Positions 29,607 to 38,638 of a stretch of 64,000 bases of DNA are shown in pieces (the first letter of the stretch is position 1; every line of letters starts with the position of its first letter). The position numbers and the translations under genes were made by a program. The notes under the pieces were generated by a model. That model had not been told where the DNA came from, did no database searches, and saw only the letters and a list, made by a program, of their open reading frames with translations. This stretch comes from Mycobacterium sp. SM1. GTDB lineage: Bacteria; Actinomycetota; Actinomycetes; Mycobacteriales; Mycobacteriaceae. The stretch spans positions 1,302,001-1,366,000 of the forward strand of contig NZ_JAFLNH010000001.1 in assembly GCF_018361265.1 (NCBI RefSeq), read 5' to 3'.

Positions 29607-31123
29607 CAGAAGAACCCCAGCTTGTTCGGCGAGTAGCTGACCAGCAGGTTCTTGGTCTGCTGGTAGTGCTCCAGCATCATCTTGTGGCTTTCGCGCCCGA
29701 TGCCGGACTTCTTGTACCCGCCGAACGCCGCATGCGCGGGGTATTCGTGGTAGCAGTTGACCCACACCCGGCCGGCCTTGATCTCGCGGCCCATCCGGTA
29801 GGCGGTGTTGATGTCGCGCGTCCACACGGCCGCCCCCAGCCCGTAAAGCGTGTCGTTGGCCAGTTTGAGCGCCTCCTCGGTGGAGTCGAACGTGGTCACC
29901 GACACCACCGGGCCGAAGATCTCCTCCTGGAAGATCCGCATGTCGTTGGTGCCCTTGAAGATCGTCGGCTCGATGTAGTAGCCGTCCGGGTACTCGGGGA
30001 CCTGACGCGGGCCACCGCCGGTAAGGAGCTCGGCGCCTTCCTTCTTGCCGATGTCGATGTAGGACAAGATCTTTTCGTACTGGTCGTTGCTGGCCTGCGC
30101 GCCGATCATGGTGTCGGTGTCCAGCGGGCTGCCGCCCTTTATCGCCTTGGTGCGTTCCAGGCACCGAGCTATGAAGGCGTCATAGATCGACGAGTGGATC
30201 AACGCGCGCGACGGGCAGGTGCACACCTCGCCCTGGTTGAGCGCGAACATCACGAAGCCCTCGACGGCCTTGTCGACGAACGCGTCGTCGGCGGCCATCA
30301 CGTCCGGCAGGAAGATGTTGGGGCTCTTGCCGCCCAGCTCAAGTGTGACCGGGATGATGTTTTCGCTGGCGTACTGCAGGATCAGCCGGCCCGTGGTGGT
30401 CTCGCCGGTAAACGCCACCTTGGCCACCCGCGGGCTGGAGGCCAGCGGCTTGCCGGCCTCGACACCGAATCCGTTGACGACGTTGACCACCCCGGGCGGC
30501 AGCACGTCGGCGATCAGCTCGATCACTTTCAGGATCGACACCGGGGTCTGCTCGGCGGGCTTGAGCACGGCGCAGTTGCCGGCCGCCAGGGCGGGAGCCA
30601 GCTTCCAGGCACCCATCAAAATCGGGAAGTTCCACGGAATGATCTGGCCGACCACGCCCAACGGCTCGTGGAAGTGATACGCGACGGTGTTTTCATCGAT
30701 CTCGGAGAGACTGCCCTCTTGCCCGCGGATAACGCTGGCGAAGTAGCGGAAGTGGTCGACGGCCAGCGGGAGGTCGGCGGCCAGCTCCTCGCGCACCGGC
30801 TTGCCCTTTTCCCAGGTCTCGGCCACCGCCAGCTCTTCGAGGTGCTCTTCGATCCGGTCGGCGATCTTGTTCAGCAGCCTTGAGCGCTCGGCCACGGGTG
30901 TCCGGCCCCACTTGTCCGCCGCGGCGTGCGCGGCATCGAGCGCCAGGTCGATGTCGGCGGCTGAGGATCGCGGGACCTCGCAGAACGTCTTGCCGTCAAC
31001 CGGCGACGGGTTCTCGAAATAGCGGCCCTCGACAGGCGGTACCCACTTGCCGCCAATGAAGTTCTCGTACCGCGGGGCGAAATCGACAATGCTTCCCTCG
31101 GTACCGGGCTTGGCGTAAATCAT
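29606..31123 (-). CDS. NAD-dependent aldehyde dehydrogenase
   Basis: The protein has 505 residues from ATG 31123, with GAGGAG upstream. It carries the ALDH motifs: [17 protein letters not shown] and KPAEQTP for the cofactor, [13 protein letters not shown] with the general-base Glu, and [15 protein letters not shown] with the nucleophilic Cys, then [10 protein letters not shown]. Sequence and the DUF779 partner match the acetaldehyde/propionaldehyde dehydrogenase group (AcoD/ExaC-like). It would oxidise the aldehyde from the alcohol dehydrogenases to the acid. It is the first gene after a CCAACC-type promoter. Confidence 0.88.
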   Translation of the reverse strand: MIYAKPGTEGSIVDFAPRYENFIGGKWVPPVEGRYFENPSPVDGKTFCEVPRSSAADIDLALDAAHAAADKWGRTPVAERSRLLNKIADRIEEHLEELAVAETWEKGKPVREELAADLPLAVDHFRYFASVIRGQEGSLSEIDENTVAYHFHEPLGVVGQIIPWNFPILMGAWKLAPALAAGNCAVLKPAEQTPVSILKVIELIADVLPPGVVNVVNGFGVEAGKPLASSPRVAKVAFTGETTTGRLILQYASENIIPVTLELGGKSPNIFLPDVMAADDAFVDKAVEGFVMFALNQGEVCTCPSRALIHSSIYDAFIARCLERTKAIKGGSPLDTDTMIGAQASNDQYEKILSYIDIGKKEGAELLTGGGPRQVPEYPDGYYIEPTIFKGTNDMRIFQEEIFGPVVSVTTFDSTEEALKLANDTLYGLGAAVWTRDINTAYRMGREIKAGRVWVNCYHEYPAHAAFGGYKKSGIGRESHKMMLEHYQQTKNLLVSYSPNKLGFF

Positions 31124-31193
31124 CTTGGCTCCTCGCTTGCACATGGCCCTCTAATTTGCGCAGCATCGAACTACTACTGCTGCGTTAACCCGC

Positions 31194-31225
31194 ATTCTTA
31201 CTGCACAGGGTTGGTTAAAAGTTGG
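31194..31225 (-). promoter_or_regulatory. Tandem-repeat activator site and -10 upstream of aldh operon
   Basis: On the minus strand, CCAACT at 31225-31220 and CCAACC at 31214-31209 are 11 bp apart. Nine bases later is AAGAAT (31199-31194), part of TAAGAAT, the best -10 of the six. The predicted transcript start is near 31187, about 64 bases before the aldh ATG. Confidence 0.62.
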
Positions 31226-31365
31226 TTAAGCGGGCCGTTGGTCGCTGCGAAGCTGAAGCTCAGGGCAATGCGCCGGGATGGCGATGCCGGGCCTAAAGCC
31301 CGCGACGAACGGATGACGCGAGTCGGCAAAATCCTTCGCTGCGAACCGGGACGCCGCAGACCGGA

Positions 31366-31397
31366 CCAACCTTATGCCAACCCCGCGCCGGTAGCGT
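31366..31397 (+). promoter_or_regulatory. Tandem-repeat activator site and -10 upstream of leader-ctpV
   Basis: CCAACC at 31366-31371 and CCAACC at 31377-31382 are perfect and 11 bp apart. After 9 bases comes TAGCGT (31392-31397). With the site at 31209-31225 it makes a divergent control region between the aldehyde dehydrogenase operon and the copper ATPase. The predicted transcript starts near 31404 and reaches the leader ORF after about 25 bases. Confidence 0.6.
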
Positions 31398-31429
31398 TGC
31401 CCAGCTAACTGTGGCACGAAAGGAGCGGC

Positions 31430-31612
31430 ATGCCTACCGGCGCCCGGCACATCAGCCGGACCGAGCGTACCGTCGGCTACCGGAGGGGTTGGCGCCCAGG
31501 TGGCCGCCTCGGGTGCTACGGGTGGCGCCGCCGGAGCGCCGTGACCCCCTTCCTTATCCGCTCCTCGGGCTTCCTTATCCGCTTCTCGGGGGCGAATCTG
31601 CATGGTGGCTGA
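31430..31612 (+). CDS. Possible leader peptide overlapping ctpV start
   Basis: A 60-codon frame begins at ATG 31430 behind AAAGGAG, a better ribosome site than the one before ctpV. It ends at TGA 31610-31612, so it overlaps the ctpV ATG (31602) by 11 bases, an arrangement that allows translational coupling. The product is Arg-rich, then has a repeated [14 protein letters not shown] coded by a 21-bp tandem repeat, and contains one Cys and no metal motif. It does not resemble Rv0968, which precedes ctpV in M. tuberculosis. It may be a leader that lets ribosomes reach ctpV, or simply untranslated. Confidence 0.35.
   Translation: MPTGARHISRTERTVGYRRGWRPGGRLGCYGWRRRSAVTPFLIRSSGFLIRFSGANLHGG
31550..31591. 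repeat. 21-bp tandem repeat before ctpV
   Basis: Two copies, 31550-31570 and 31571-31591, begin TTCCTTATCCGCT and differ at two positions. They end 10 bases before the ctpV ATG, where its ribosome site should be. A change in copy number would keep the leader frame open, since the unit is a multiple of three. Confidence 0.8.
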
Positions 31613-33827
31613 AGCATCCTGGCACGCCGAAGCGAGCGACCGTGCCCTGACGGCGCAGGTCGAGTTCGCGGTGGCGGGCATGACGTGTGGGTCGTGTGCG
31701 GCCCGCGTGCAGAAGACGTTGTCCAAGCAGCCGGGGGTGGCCGAGGCGGAGGTGAACTTCGCCACCGGGATCGCGCGCGTGGATTGCCGGCCCGGTGAGG
31801 TGGATGTCGAGCGGCTGCGCGAGGCGATCGAGCGCCTGGGCTATCACCTGGAGCCGGTCACCGCGAGCCCACCCTCGCCGGGCGAGGAGAGTCGGCGCGC
31901 GCAGCGCACCTGGTTGTGGCGGGTGTGGCTGGCCTGGCCGCTGGGGCTGCTGGTGTTTGTGTTGACCATGTTTTGCTGTGATTACTCGTGGGCGCGCTGG
32001 TCGGCGTTCGCCGCGACGATACCGGTGCAGTTCGTGGCCGGCTGGCCGTTTCTTCGGGGGGCCGCGCAGCGGGCGCGGGCGCTAAGCGCGAACATGGATA
32101 CGCTGATCACGCTGGGCACGCTGACCGCGTTCAGCTATTCCACCTATGGGCTTTTCGTGGGCGGGCCGCTGTTTTTTGACACCGCGGCGCTGATTATCGC
32201 GTTTTTGACGTTGGGCCGCTCTTTGGAGGCCCGGGCGCGGGGCAAGGCCTCCGAGGCGATCGGCAAGCTGCTGGAGATGGGCGCCAAGGAGGCCCGGTTG
32301 CTCGTGGACGGCCACGAAGTCCTGGTGCCGGTGGAGCGGGTGCGGGTCGGGGATGTGATGCGGGTGCGCCCGGGGGAGAAGATCCCCGTCGATGGTGAGG
32401 TCATCGAGGGGCGCGCCGCGGTGGACGAGTCGATGCTTACCGGGGAGTCGGCGCCGGTGGAGAAAGCGGTGGGCGATCATGTCGCCGGGGCGACCCTCAA
32501 CACCGATGGGCTGTTGAGCGTGCGGGCCACCGCGGTGGGCTCTGATACCGCGCTGGCGCAGATCGTGCGCCTGGTTGAGCAGGCCCAGGCCGGCAAGGCC
32601 CCGGTGCAGCGGCTGGCCGACCGGATCTCGGCGGTGTTTGTGCCGGTGGTCATCGCTATTGCGGTGTTGACGTTCGCCGAGTGGGCGCTGGTCATCCTCG
32701 ACCCGCTGGCCGGGATGAGCGCCGCGATCGCGGTGCTGATCATCGCCTGCCCGTGCGCGCTGGGGCTGGCCACCCCCACCGCGATCATGGTCGGCACCGG
32801 CCGGGGCGCGGATCTGGGGATTTTGATCAAAGGCGCCGAGGTGCTGGAGGGCTCCAAGAGGATCGACACCGTGGTGTTCGACAAGACCGGCACCCTCACC
32901 CGCGGGCGGATGCAGCTCATCGAGGTGATCCCCGAGCGGGGCCAGCAGGCCGATCCGGTGTTGCGGGTGGCCGCCGCGGCGGAGTCGGGCTCGGAGCATC
33001 CCATCGGGGCGGCGATCGTGGCGGCCGCCCGCCAGCGGGGGCTGGCGATCCCCGCGGCCACGGGTTTTGCCAACCGCGCGGGGCTGGGGATGCGCGCCGA
33101 GATCGACGGCGCACCGGTGTGCGTGGGGCGGCGCCCCCTAATCGAGGAGCACGGCTGCCTGCTGCCCGAGCATTTGGCCGCGGCGGCCACAGGGCTCGAA
33201 GAACGGGAGCTCACCGCGGTGTTCGTCGGCTATGACGGGCGGGTTGTGGGGGTGCTCGCGGTGGCCGACACCGTCAAAGACGAGGCCGCCGCCGTGGTGC
33301 GCCGGCTGCACGCCATGGGGCTGCAGGTCGCCATGATCACCGGCGATAACGCCCGCACGGCGGCCGCGATCGCCGGGCAGCTGGGTATCGAGCGGGTGCT
33401 GGCCGAGGTGTTGCCCCAAGACAAGGTCAGCGAGATCCGCCGGCTGCAACGGGAGGGCCGGCGGGTGGCGATGGTCGGCGACGGCGTCAACGACGCCCCC
33501 GCGCTGGTGCAGGCCGATCTGGGCATCGCGATCGGCACCGGCACCGATGTGGCCATCGAGGCCTCCGACATCACCCTGATGTCCGACCGGCTCGACGGTG
33601 TCGTGCGCGCGATCCAGCTCTCCCGGCAGACCCTGCGCACCATCCACCAAAACCTGGGGTGGGCGTTCGGCTACAACATCGCCGCCATCCCCCTGGCCGC
33701 GCTGGGCCTGCTCAACCCGATCCTCGCCAGCGCGGCGATGGGATTCTCCTCGGTCAGCGTGGTCAGCAACTCGCTGCGGCTGCGCCGCTTCGGCCGCGAG
33801 TCCCAGACGGGTCTCGGGCCGCGGTAG
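31602..33827 (+). CDS. ctpV: Copper-translocating P1B-1 ATPase 2, CtpV-like
   Basis: The protein has 741 residues. It has an N-terminal HMA domain with GMTCGSC, the membrane site [12 protein letters not shown], phosphorylation at DKTGT (Asp427), SEHPIG, GDGVND, and YN plus MGFSS in the last two helices, all typical of Cu(I)-exporting P1B-1 pumps. I call it CtpV because a DUF5134 membrane protein follows, as Rv0970 follows CtpV (Rv0969) in M. tuberculosis. The CsoR copper repressor that heads that operon is missing here; a CCAACC-type promoter and a leader ORF stand in its place. Length is close to the 770 residues of Rv0969. Confidence 0.88.
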   Translation: MVAEASWHAEASDRALTAQVEFAVAGMTCGSCAARVQKTLSKQPGVAEAEVNFATGIARVDCRPGEVDVERLREAIERLGYHLEPVTASPPSPGEESRRAQRTWLWRVWLAWPLGLLVFVLTMFCCDYSWARWSAFAATIPVQFVAGWPFLRGAAQRARALSANMDTLITLGTLTAFSYSTYGLFVGGPLFFDTAALIIAFLTLGRSLEARARGKASEAIGKLLEMGAKEARLLVDGHEVLVPVERVRVGDVMRVRPGEKIPVDGEVIEGRAAVDESMLTGESAPVEKAVGDHVAGATLNTDGLLSVRATAVGSDTALAQIVRLVEQAQAGKAPVQRLADRISAVFVPVVIAIAVLTFAEWALVILDPLAGMSAAIAVLIIACPCALGLATPTAIMVGTGRGADLGILIKGAEVLEGSKRIDTVVFDKTGTLTRGRMQLIEVIPERGQQADPVLRVAAAAESGSEHPIGAAIVAAARQRGLAIPAATGFANRAGLGMRAEIDGAPVCVGRRPLIEEHGCLLPEHLAAAATGLEERELTAVFVGYDGRVVGVLAVADTVKDEAAAVVRRLHAMGLQVAMITGDNARTAAAIAGQLGIERVLAEVLPQDKVSEIRRLQREGRRVAMVGDGVNDAPALVQADLGIAIGTGTDVAIEASDITLMSDRLDGVVRAIQLSRQTLRTIHQNLGWAFGYNIAAIPLAALGLLNPILASAAMGFSSVSVVSNSLRLRRFGRESQTGLGPR

Positions 33828-33904
33828 CGATAAGGTAAGCAAGGTAACCCCCGATCCCCAATTTCGTCAGTTTCCCGATAACCGATCAGAGCGGCCGACC
33901 CTGG

Positions 33905-34531
33905 ATGATCCATGACCTGGTGCTTCGTTGGGTAGTCACCGGATTGTTCGTGCTGGGTGCCGCCGAAAGCGGCCTGACGATCATCACGGAACGCCGGCCA
34001 TGGATGTCGGTCGTTGACCACGGGCTGCATTTCGCGATGGCGGTGGCGATGGCGGTGATGGCCTGGCCGTGGAGCGCAGGGTTTCCGACGATCGGACCCG
34101 CGGTGTTTTTCTTGCTCGCGGCCCTGTGGTTTGCGACGACGGCCATCGGGACGGCCCGAGCCGCTCCCCAGCGTGGCCTGTGGGGATATCACGGTGTGAT
34201 GATGCTGGCGATGGCGTGGATGTATGTCCTCATGGACGGTCGTCTGCTGCCGGGCCGGTCGAACGCCACGAGCCAGGCTTCTCTGGATCCGTCGATGCCG
34301 GGAATGCCGGCGGGCGGCGTGTCTCCCTTTTGGGTCAACGCGGTGAACTGGATCGCTACCGTCAGCTTTGCACTCGCAGCAATGTTCTGGATATCCCGGG
34401 TTTTCCGGACACTCCTGCGCCCGAAAGGGCAGCGCCACGCGGCGGAATGCGGGTCGCAGGGTCACTCGGCTTTGGCTCAAGCGGTACTAGCCACCGGCAT
34501 GGCTATCATGTTTGGCGCCACCGCTGGTTAA
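33905..34531 (+). CDS. DUF5134 integral membrane protein (Rv0970-like)
   Basis: The protein has 208 residues and about five membrane helices. A loop (about residues 120-142) holds DPSMPGMPAGG and the helices hold several Met and His residues (VDHGLHFAMAVAMAVMAW, GYHGVMMLAMAWMYVLM). Met/His-rich membrane proteins often bind Cu(I), which fits its place after ctpV, but no copper role is shown for DUF5134. It starts 77 bases after ctpV and probably shares its transcript. It overlaps the next gene by 20 bases if that one starts at TTG 34512. Confidence 0.75.
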   Translation: MIHDLVLRWVVTGLFVLGAAESGLTIITERRPWMSVVDHGLHFAMAVAMAVMAWPWSAGFPTIGPAVFFLLAALWFATTAIGTARAAPQRGLWGYHGVMMLAMAWMYVLMDGRLLPGRSNATSQASLDPSMPGMPAGGVSPFWVNAVNWIATVSFALAAMFWISRVFRTLLRPKGQRHAAECGSQGHSALAQAVLATGMAIMFGATAG

Positions 34532-35282
34532 GCGGCCGGTGGTGTTGCTGAACGGAATCGCCGGGTCTCCGGCGACGTGGCGGCCGTTGGAGCAATACCT
34601 TGACGGCTTCGAGCGCATCGAGTTGGCGCTACCCGGGCGGCCCGACGCCGCGGGCTGTCGGTCCGTGCTGACGATGGCCGGATTCGCGGCACTGGTCGGC
34701 GACGCGCTCGACGAACTGGGCATCGACCACGCCCACGTGCTGGGGTTTTCATTCGGCGGGATGGTCGCTCAACAACTTGCCTATGACATGCCCGCCCGGG
34801 TCCGAGGGCTGATCCTGGTAGGGACTATCTGTGGGCTGGGGGGGATACCAAGCAACCCGATGAGCTGGTGGCGGGCTATGCGGGAGGACGCGCTGCCCGC
34901 CCCCTTGGGGTTGGTGCCGCAGTGGTGGGCGTGGCAGTGGTTACGAACGGTGCGCCGGGAATTCGGTGCCAGCTGGCCGGATAGCCTGCGGCCAGACGAG
35001 CTCGTCCAGCGCATCGCGGCCACCTGGCTGTGGTCCAGCCTGCCGTGGTTGCCGCGGCTGCCCCAGCAGGTCCTGGTGATCACCGGCAGCGCGGACGCGG
35101 TGGCCCCGCCGGAGAATGCCGACATTCTCGCCGCACTGATTCCCCGCGCCCGGCTTCACCGGGTGCGCGGGGGAGGGCACTTTTGCGTGGTGGATCGGGC
35201 CGCGGAAGTCGGGCCGGTCATCGCTAGCTTTTTGCGCTCGTCACAACCGGCATCGGGCGATAAGACTGTCGAGCTCGGCTGA
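34512..35282 (+). CDS. Alpha/beta hydrolase, PHA depolymerase-like
   Basis: The protein has 256 residues counted from TTG 34512; GTG 34539 or 34542 could be the true start. It is a lipase-type alpha/beta hydrolase with nucleophile elbow GFSFGG, a later aspartate in TGSADAVAPPEN and the histidine in GGGHFCV. The sequence around the elbow (VLGFSFGGMVAQQLAYDMPARVR) and the following VGTICGLGGIPSNP recall intracellular medium-chain PHA depolymerases, a similarity it shares with the hydrolase at 50245-51012. The role is inferred. Its end overlaps the convergent gene by 42 bases. Confidence 0.7.
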   Translation: MAPPLVKRPVVLLNGIAGSPATWRPLEQYLDGFERIELALPGRPDAAGCRSVLTMAGFAALVGDALDELGIDHAHVLGFSFGGMVAQQLAYDMPARVRGLILVGTICGLGGIPSNPMSWWRAMREDALPAPLGLVPQWWAWQWLRTVRREFGASWPDSLRPDELVQRIAATWLWSSLPWLPRLPQQVLVITGSADAVAPPENADILAALIPRARLHRVRGGGHFCVVDRAAEVGPVIASFLRSSQPASGDKTVELG

Positions 35283-36107
35283 CATGCGGTCAGGAAACTG
35301 CAGCGGCACGAAGTGTGTGGCCGGCAGTTCGACGTAGCGGCTATGGGGTGTCTGCTTGCTGACCGCCCGCATTCGTTCGGCCGAGGTGATCGCATCCCAG
35401 GTACCCGCCACATAGGTGACCGGCATATCGATCGCACCCAGATCGATGGGCGGATGGTCGCCGACCGCACGGGCAAGGCGGGAATACCAGGGCCAATCAT
35501 GGTTGGCGAATTGTCGCAACACGTGAAGCAAGATGTCGCCGTGAAGCAGGTCGAGCCCGAGTGCCGGCGCCCCGCGGAGGTCAAAGCCGTGTTCGGGAGT
35601 GCCGGGCAATCCATCGCCCAGCCGATTGAGGACCGGCCCGAGGTAGCGCATCAGGTGCGCTCCCACCCGTCCGGCACGCGGGCGCAAGAAGCGCGGCAGC
35701 GGGTGCAGCAGCGCGTCGAACGTGCCCCCAGGAACACCGGCGACGGCGAGCACACCGGCAATCCGCCGGGGTTCGCGCAGGGCCGCCTCGAATGCGACGT
35801 TGACACCGGCCGACCATCCGATCACTACCGCACGGTCAACGCCGTAGTGGTCGAGAACCGCGAAAAGATCATCGGCGTGGTCGGCGATGGTGATCCGGGA
35901 CTCATCGGCGGGGCGATCCGACCCACCCAGACCGCGATAGTCCCACGTCATCACCCGGTAGCGGCCGGTCTGCCGGTTGATCGTGGGCCAGGCGTGATGC
36001 GGGGTGCCCAGCCCGTTGGATATCAGCACCGGAACCCCGCTGCCTTCGTTGTCCCAGACCCGCAGGCGTGTTCCGTCGCGAGATGTGGCCGATCGATATC
36101 TCGACAT
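35241..36107 (-). CDS. Alpha/beta hydrolase
   Basis: The protein has 288 residues. It has the fold's oxyanion segment (LISNGLGTPHHAWP), WDYRGLGGSD, the nucleophile elbow GWSAG (Ser), an acid in AGTWDAITS, and the histidine in ATHFVP. These show a serine hydrolase, possibly an esterase, but the substrate is unknown. It is convergent with the preceding gene, overlapping it by 42 bases, and divergent from the next hydrolase. Confidence 0.75.
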   Translation of the reverse strand: MSRYRSATSRDGTRLRVWDNEGSGVPVLISNGLGTPHHAWPTINRQTGRYRVMTWDYRGLGGSDRPADESRITIADHADDLFAVLDHYGVDRAVVIGWSAGVNVAFEAALREPRRIAGVLAVAGVPGGTFDALLHPLPRFLRPRAGRVGAHLMRYLGPVLNRLGDGLPGTPEHGFDLRGAPALGLDLLHGDILLHVLRQFANHDWPWYSRLARAVGDHPPIDLGAIDMPVTYVAGTWDAITSAERMRAVSKQTPHSRYVELPATHFVPLQFPDRMSAELDSLIARCRL

Positions 36108-36244
36108 CCGCCCTGATTTGCGGTTCGCGTGTGATGTGTCGAGTTTAGCCGGTTATCGCCGGTGGACTGCGGCGCATAATGGCCCACCATGAGACGCGCC
36201 CACCCGTGTCCGGACCGGCACCGAAAGTGCCAGCGGGTGACACC

Positions 36245-37102
36245 ATGACCAACACCCGGCTTCAGCTGACATCCGGCGCGGTGCACATGGAATCGCACGG
36301 CGACCCGCTGGGTCGCCCAATCCTGTGCGTGCACGGCTTGTCGGCTAATTGCCGGTCGTTTGACCGATTCGTGCCGGCGCTGAGGGATGCGGCGTACCGC
36401 GTTGTGAGTGTGGATTTACGCGGTCGCGGTCGCAGCGAGATCACCCCGCCGGGTTCTTACGGCTGGGATTCCCACGTCCGTGACCTGGTGGAGATCGCCA
36501 ATCTCCTCGGGCTGCAATCATTCGATGTGATCGGGCACTCCATGGGGGGCTTCCTGGGGATGATGCTGGCCGCCCGGTATCCGCGCCGGTGCCGGCGGCT
36601 TGTGCTCGTCGATGCTCTCGGCACACCCGAACCCGGTGCCCTGCTGTCCGTCGCGCGGTCGGTGAGCAGGCTGGGCCGCACCTATCCGTCTGCGCGAGCA
36701 GCGCTGTCATCCGTGCGAGCCGCTGGCATTGTTGCGCACTGGGACGAGTTCTGGGACAACTACTTTGCGTGGGAACTCGAACCCGTCGGGGACGGCGTGC
36801 GGGTCCGCACCGACCTGGGCGCGGTGACCGAGGACAGCACAAGCGCGGCGGCGCACGACGTCTATGGGCTGTGGCGCCGGCTGGTCTGCCCGGTCCTGGT
36901 GCTCCGGGCAGGCCAACCCATGGCATCCGGAGGCGGCCTGGTGGTCACGCGCGACGACGCCGAGCGGTTTCTCGCCGGGGCCCGCAACGCGACCGTGGTC
37001 GACGTCGATGCCGATCACTATTCCATCTTGATCAGCCCGTCGGCGATCGCCGCCGTGGTGCGATTCCTCGGCCTCGCAACGGAAGCTAAAGCCCGCGAAT
37101 AA
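36245..37102 (+). CDS. Alpha/beta hydrolase
   Basis: The protein has 285 residues from ATG 36245; an in-frame ATG at 36179 is also possible but CATAAT overlaps it, which looks like a -10 box (36174-36179). It shows the elbow GHSMGG, VDLRGRGRS, and a late histidine in VDADHYSILISP. An esterase or epoxide-hydrolase-like activity is possible; epoxide hydrolases would matter if alkenes are oxidised, but no specific epoxide-hydrolase motif stands out. Confidence 0.72.
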   Translation: MTNTRLQLTSGAVHMESHGDPLGRPILCVHGLSANCRSFDRFVPALRDAAYRVVSVDLRGRGRSEITPPGSYGWDSHVRDLVEIANLLGLQSFDVIGHSMGGFLGMMLAARYPRRCRRLVLVDALGTPEPGALLSVARSVSRLGRTYPSARAALSSVRAAGIVAHWDEFWDNYFAWELEPVGDGVRVRTDLGAVTEDSTSAAAHDVYGLWRRLVCPVLVLRAGQPMASGGGLVVTRDDAERFLAGARNATVVDVDADHYSILISPSAIAAVVRFLGLATEAKARE

Positions 37103-37174
37103 GCCGGCGGGTGCTGCTCCAGCGCGCCGCGACCGGGTGCTGCCCCGGGGCGCCGCCGTCGGTGTGGCAGTCAG

Positions 37175-37900
37175 TTAGTCAGGGCTCGCGCCGGTCTCCC
37201 CGCGGAGTTCGACGCAGCACTCCCCGGCAGCGGGAGAACGCACGGCTGCGACCGCCTTCAGGCGCAGCCCGTCGAGAATGCCTTGCATGAAAGCGTAATT
37301 CAGCTCGCACACCAATTCGGGCGCGCGCTGGGCGATTGGATGAAACGGGCAATTGCGCAGCCGAATGCAGTGCGGGCTGATCCGGGCCGGCTCGAATCCG
37401 TAGTCGGTGATGATCTTTTCCGCCGTCACCAGCCCCTGCTCGGTTTCCGGTGTTCCTGCCGGAAGAATGTTGCGCCGCGCCGCCCCGGCATCATGACCGC
37501 GCTGACGGGCGGCGCTGGCCGCGGCCGTCGTCGCCGACACCTCGCTGCTCTCGCCGAGCACCGCTTCGACCAGAATCTCGGCCAGCAGCTCGTGCCGGCG
37601 TTCCGGGATGCTGACCCGGATCGCCTCGGCGACCGGCTCGTATACCTTGGGGCGCCGGCCCACCCGCGGCGCACCCTCGCGGCGGAACCGAAAGCGCAGC
37701 AGTCCGGCGTCGACGAGCCGGTCCAGATGAAATGCGGCCAGGTTGCGCGAGATCCCGGCCGCCGCGGCAGCCTCGTCTCGGCTGATCGGGTGGCCCGCCG
37801 AGCGCACGAAGTCAAACAGCCGGCGGCGCACCCCCTCGTCGAGCGCGGCGACGGCCCTGATGGCGTCCCGCTCACGATTTCGGCTGTTGACCCGCCGCAC
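37175..37900 (-). CDS. HTH transcriptional regulator with C-terminal cysteines (SufR-like)
   Basis: The protein has 241 residues. A winged helix-turn-helix at about residues 18-85 (SRDEAAAAAGISRNLAAFHLDRLVDAGLL, then RREGAPRVGRRPKVYEP) resembles SufR and other ArsR-type proteins. The C-terminal half has CIRLRNCPFHPIAQ, CELNY and GECCVEL, which could hold an iron-sulphur cluster as SufR does. It starts 45 bases from the divergent DUF2231 gene; the gap contains CCAAT and ATTGG 13 bases apart, a possible operator. It likely controls that pair of genes and perhaps itself. Confidence 0.75.
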   Translation of the reverse strand: MRRVNSRNRERDAIRAVAALDEGVRRRLFDFVRSAGHPISRDEAAAAAGISRNLAAFHLDRLVDAGLLRFRFRREGAPRVGRRPKVYEPVAEAIRVSIPERRHELLAEILVEAVLGESSEVSATTAAASAARQRGHDAGAARRNILPAGTPETEQGLVTAEKIITDYGFEPARISPHCIRLRNCPFHPIAQRAPELVCELNYAFMQGILDGLRLKAVAAVRSPAAGECCVELRGETGASPD

Positions 37901-37945
37901 CCAATAAAACTAGCATTAATTGGTCAAATGGTCCCGGAGGTGGGC

Positions 37946-38464
37946 ATGACCACACGGCTACATGACGCAAAGAGGCCGGTCAGCACCGTTTTGGCGGGCC
38001 CCTACGGGCACCCGTTTCATCCGGTTCTGGTGACGATCCCCATCGGGGCGTGGGCGTGCAGCCTCATCTTCGACGTGAGTTCGCGCGTCGTCGACAATGC
38101 CGGGTTTCTCGCGCAGGGCTCGGAATGGCTGCTGGCGATCGGGATCCTGGGCGCATTCGCCGCGGCGATGATCGGCTTCCTCGACCTCGTCGTGATTCCC
38201 TCGGGCACGCCCGCGTTTCGCACCGGCGTCGCGCACATGACGATGAACCTGCTCATCACGACCGCCTACATGGTCAATTTCGTGTGGCGGCGAGGCGACT
38301 ACGGTACCGGTGCGCCGGTTGGTGTCGGGCCGCTGGTGCTAAACGCGCTCGGCTTCTCCGGGCTGGCCGTATCCGGGTATCTGGGCGGCAAGTTGGCCTA
38401 TCGCTACGGTGTGCGCGTTGCGGGTGAGGCCGATCAGGCACAAGGGTTCACCACGGCTGGTTAG
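37946..38464 (+). CDS. DUF2231 membrane protein
   Basis: The protein has 172 residues from ATG 37946, with GGAGG at 37935-37939; the very long frame upstream is a shadow of the regulator. It has four membrane helices and the family start GPYGHPFHPVLVTIPIGAWACSLIFD, with two conserved histidines that may bind a metal or haem. DUF2231 proteins are small membrane proteins of unknown role. The next gene follows by 37 bases, so the two probably form a transcript controlled by the divergent HTH gene. Confidence 0.78.
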   Translation: MTTRLHDAKRPVSTVLAGPYGHPFHPVLVTIPIGAWACSLIFDVSSRVVDNAGFLAQGSEWLLAIGILGAFAAAMIGFLDLVVIPSGTPAFRTGVAHMTMNLLITTAYMVNFVWRRGDYGTGAPVGVGPLVLNALGFSGLAVSGYLGGKLAYRYGVRVAGEADQAQGFTTAG

Positions 38465-38638
38465 CCATAGGTTAGGTAAAAATGAAGGAAGGACACGGAT
38501 CATGGGTATCGCAGCGCTGATCGCCTGGATCGTGACCGCTCTCGGCGGCTCGTACATGCTCGCCAAGTGGGTTGCCGGTGGCGGCCACCACGGCCAGAAT
38601 ACGAAGCTGGCGCCGTCGGTGGTATTCGGGCATTTTTT

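Noticed and set aside
38457..38478. GGTTAGCCATA GGTTAGGTAAA, a hexamer repeat with 11-bp period like the CCAACC sites
   Set aside because: It overlaps the end of the DUF2231 gene, has TTA in place of TTG, and points the wrong way relative to the downstream gene. No -10 lies at the fixed distance.
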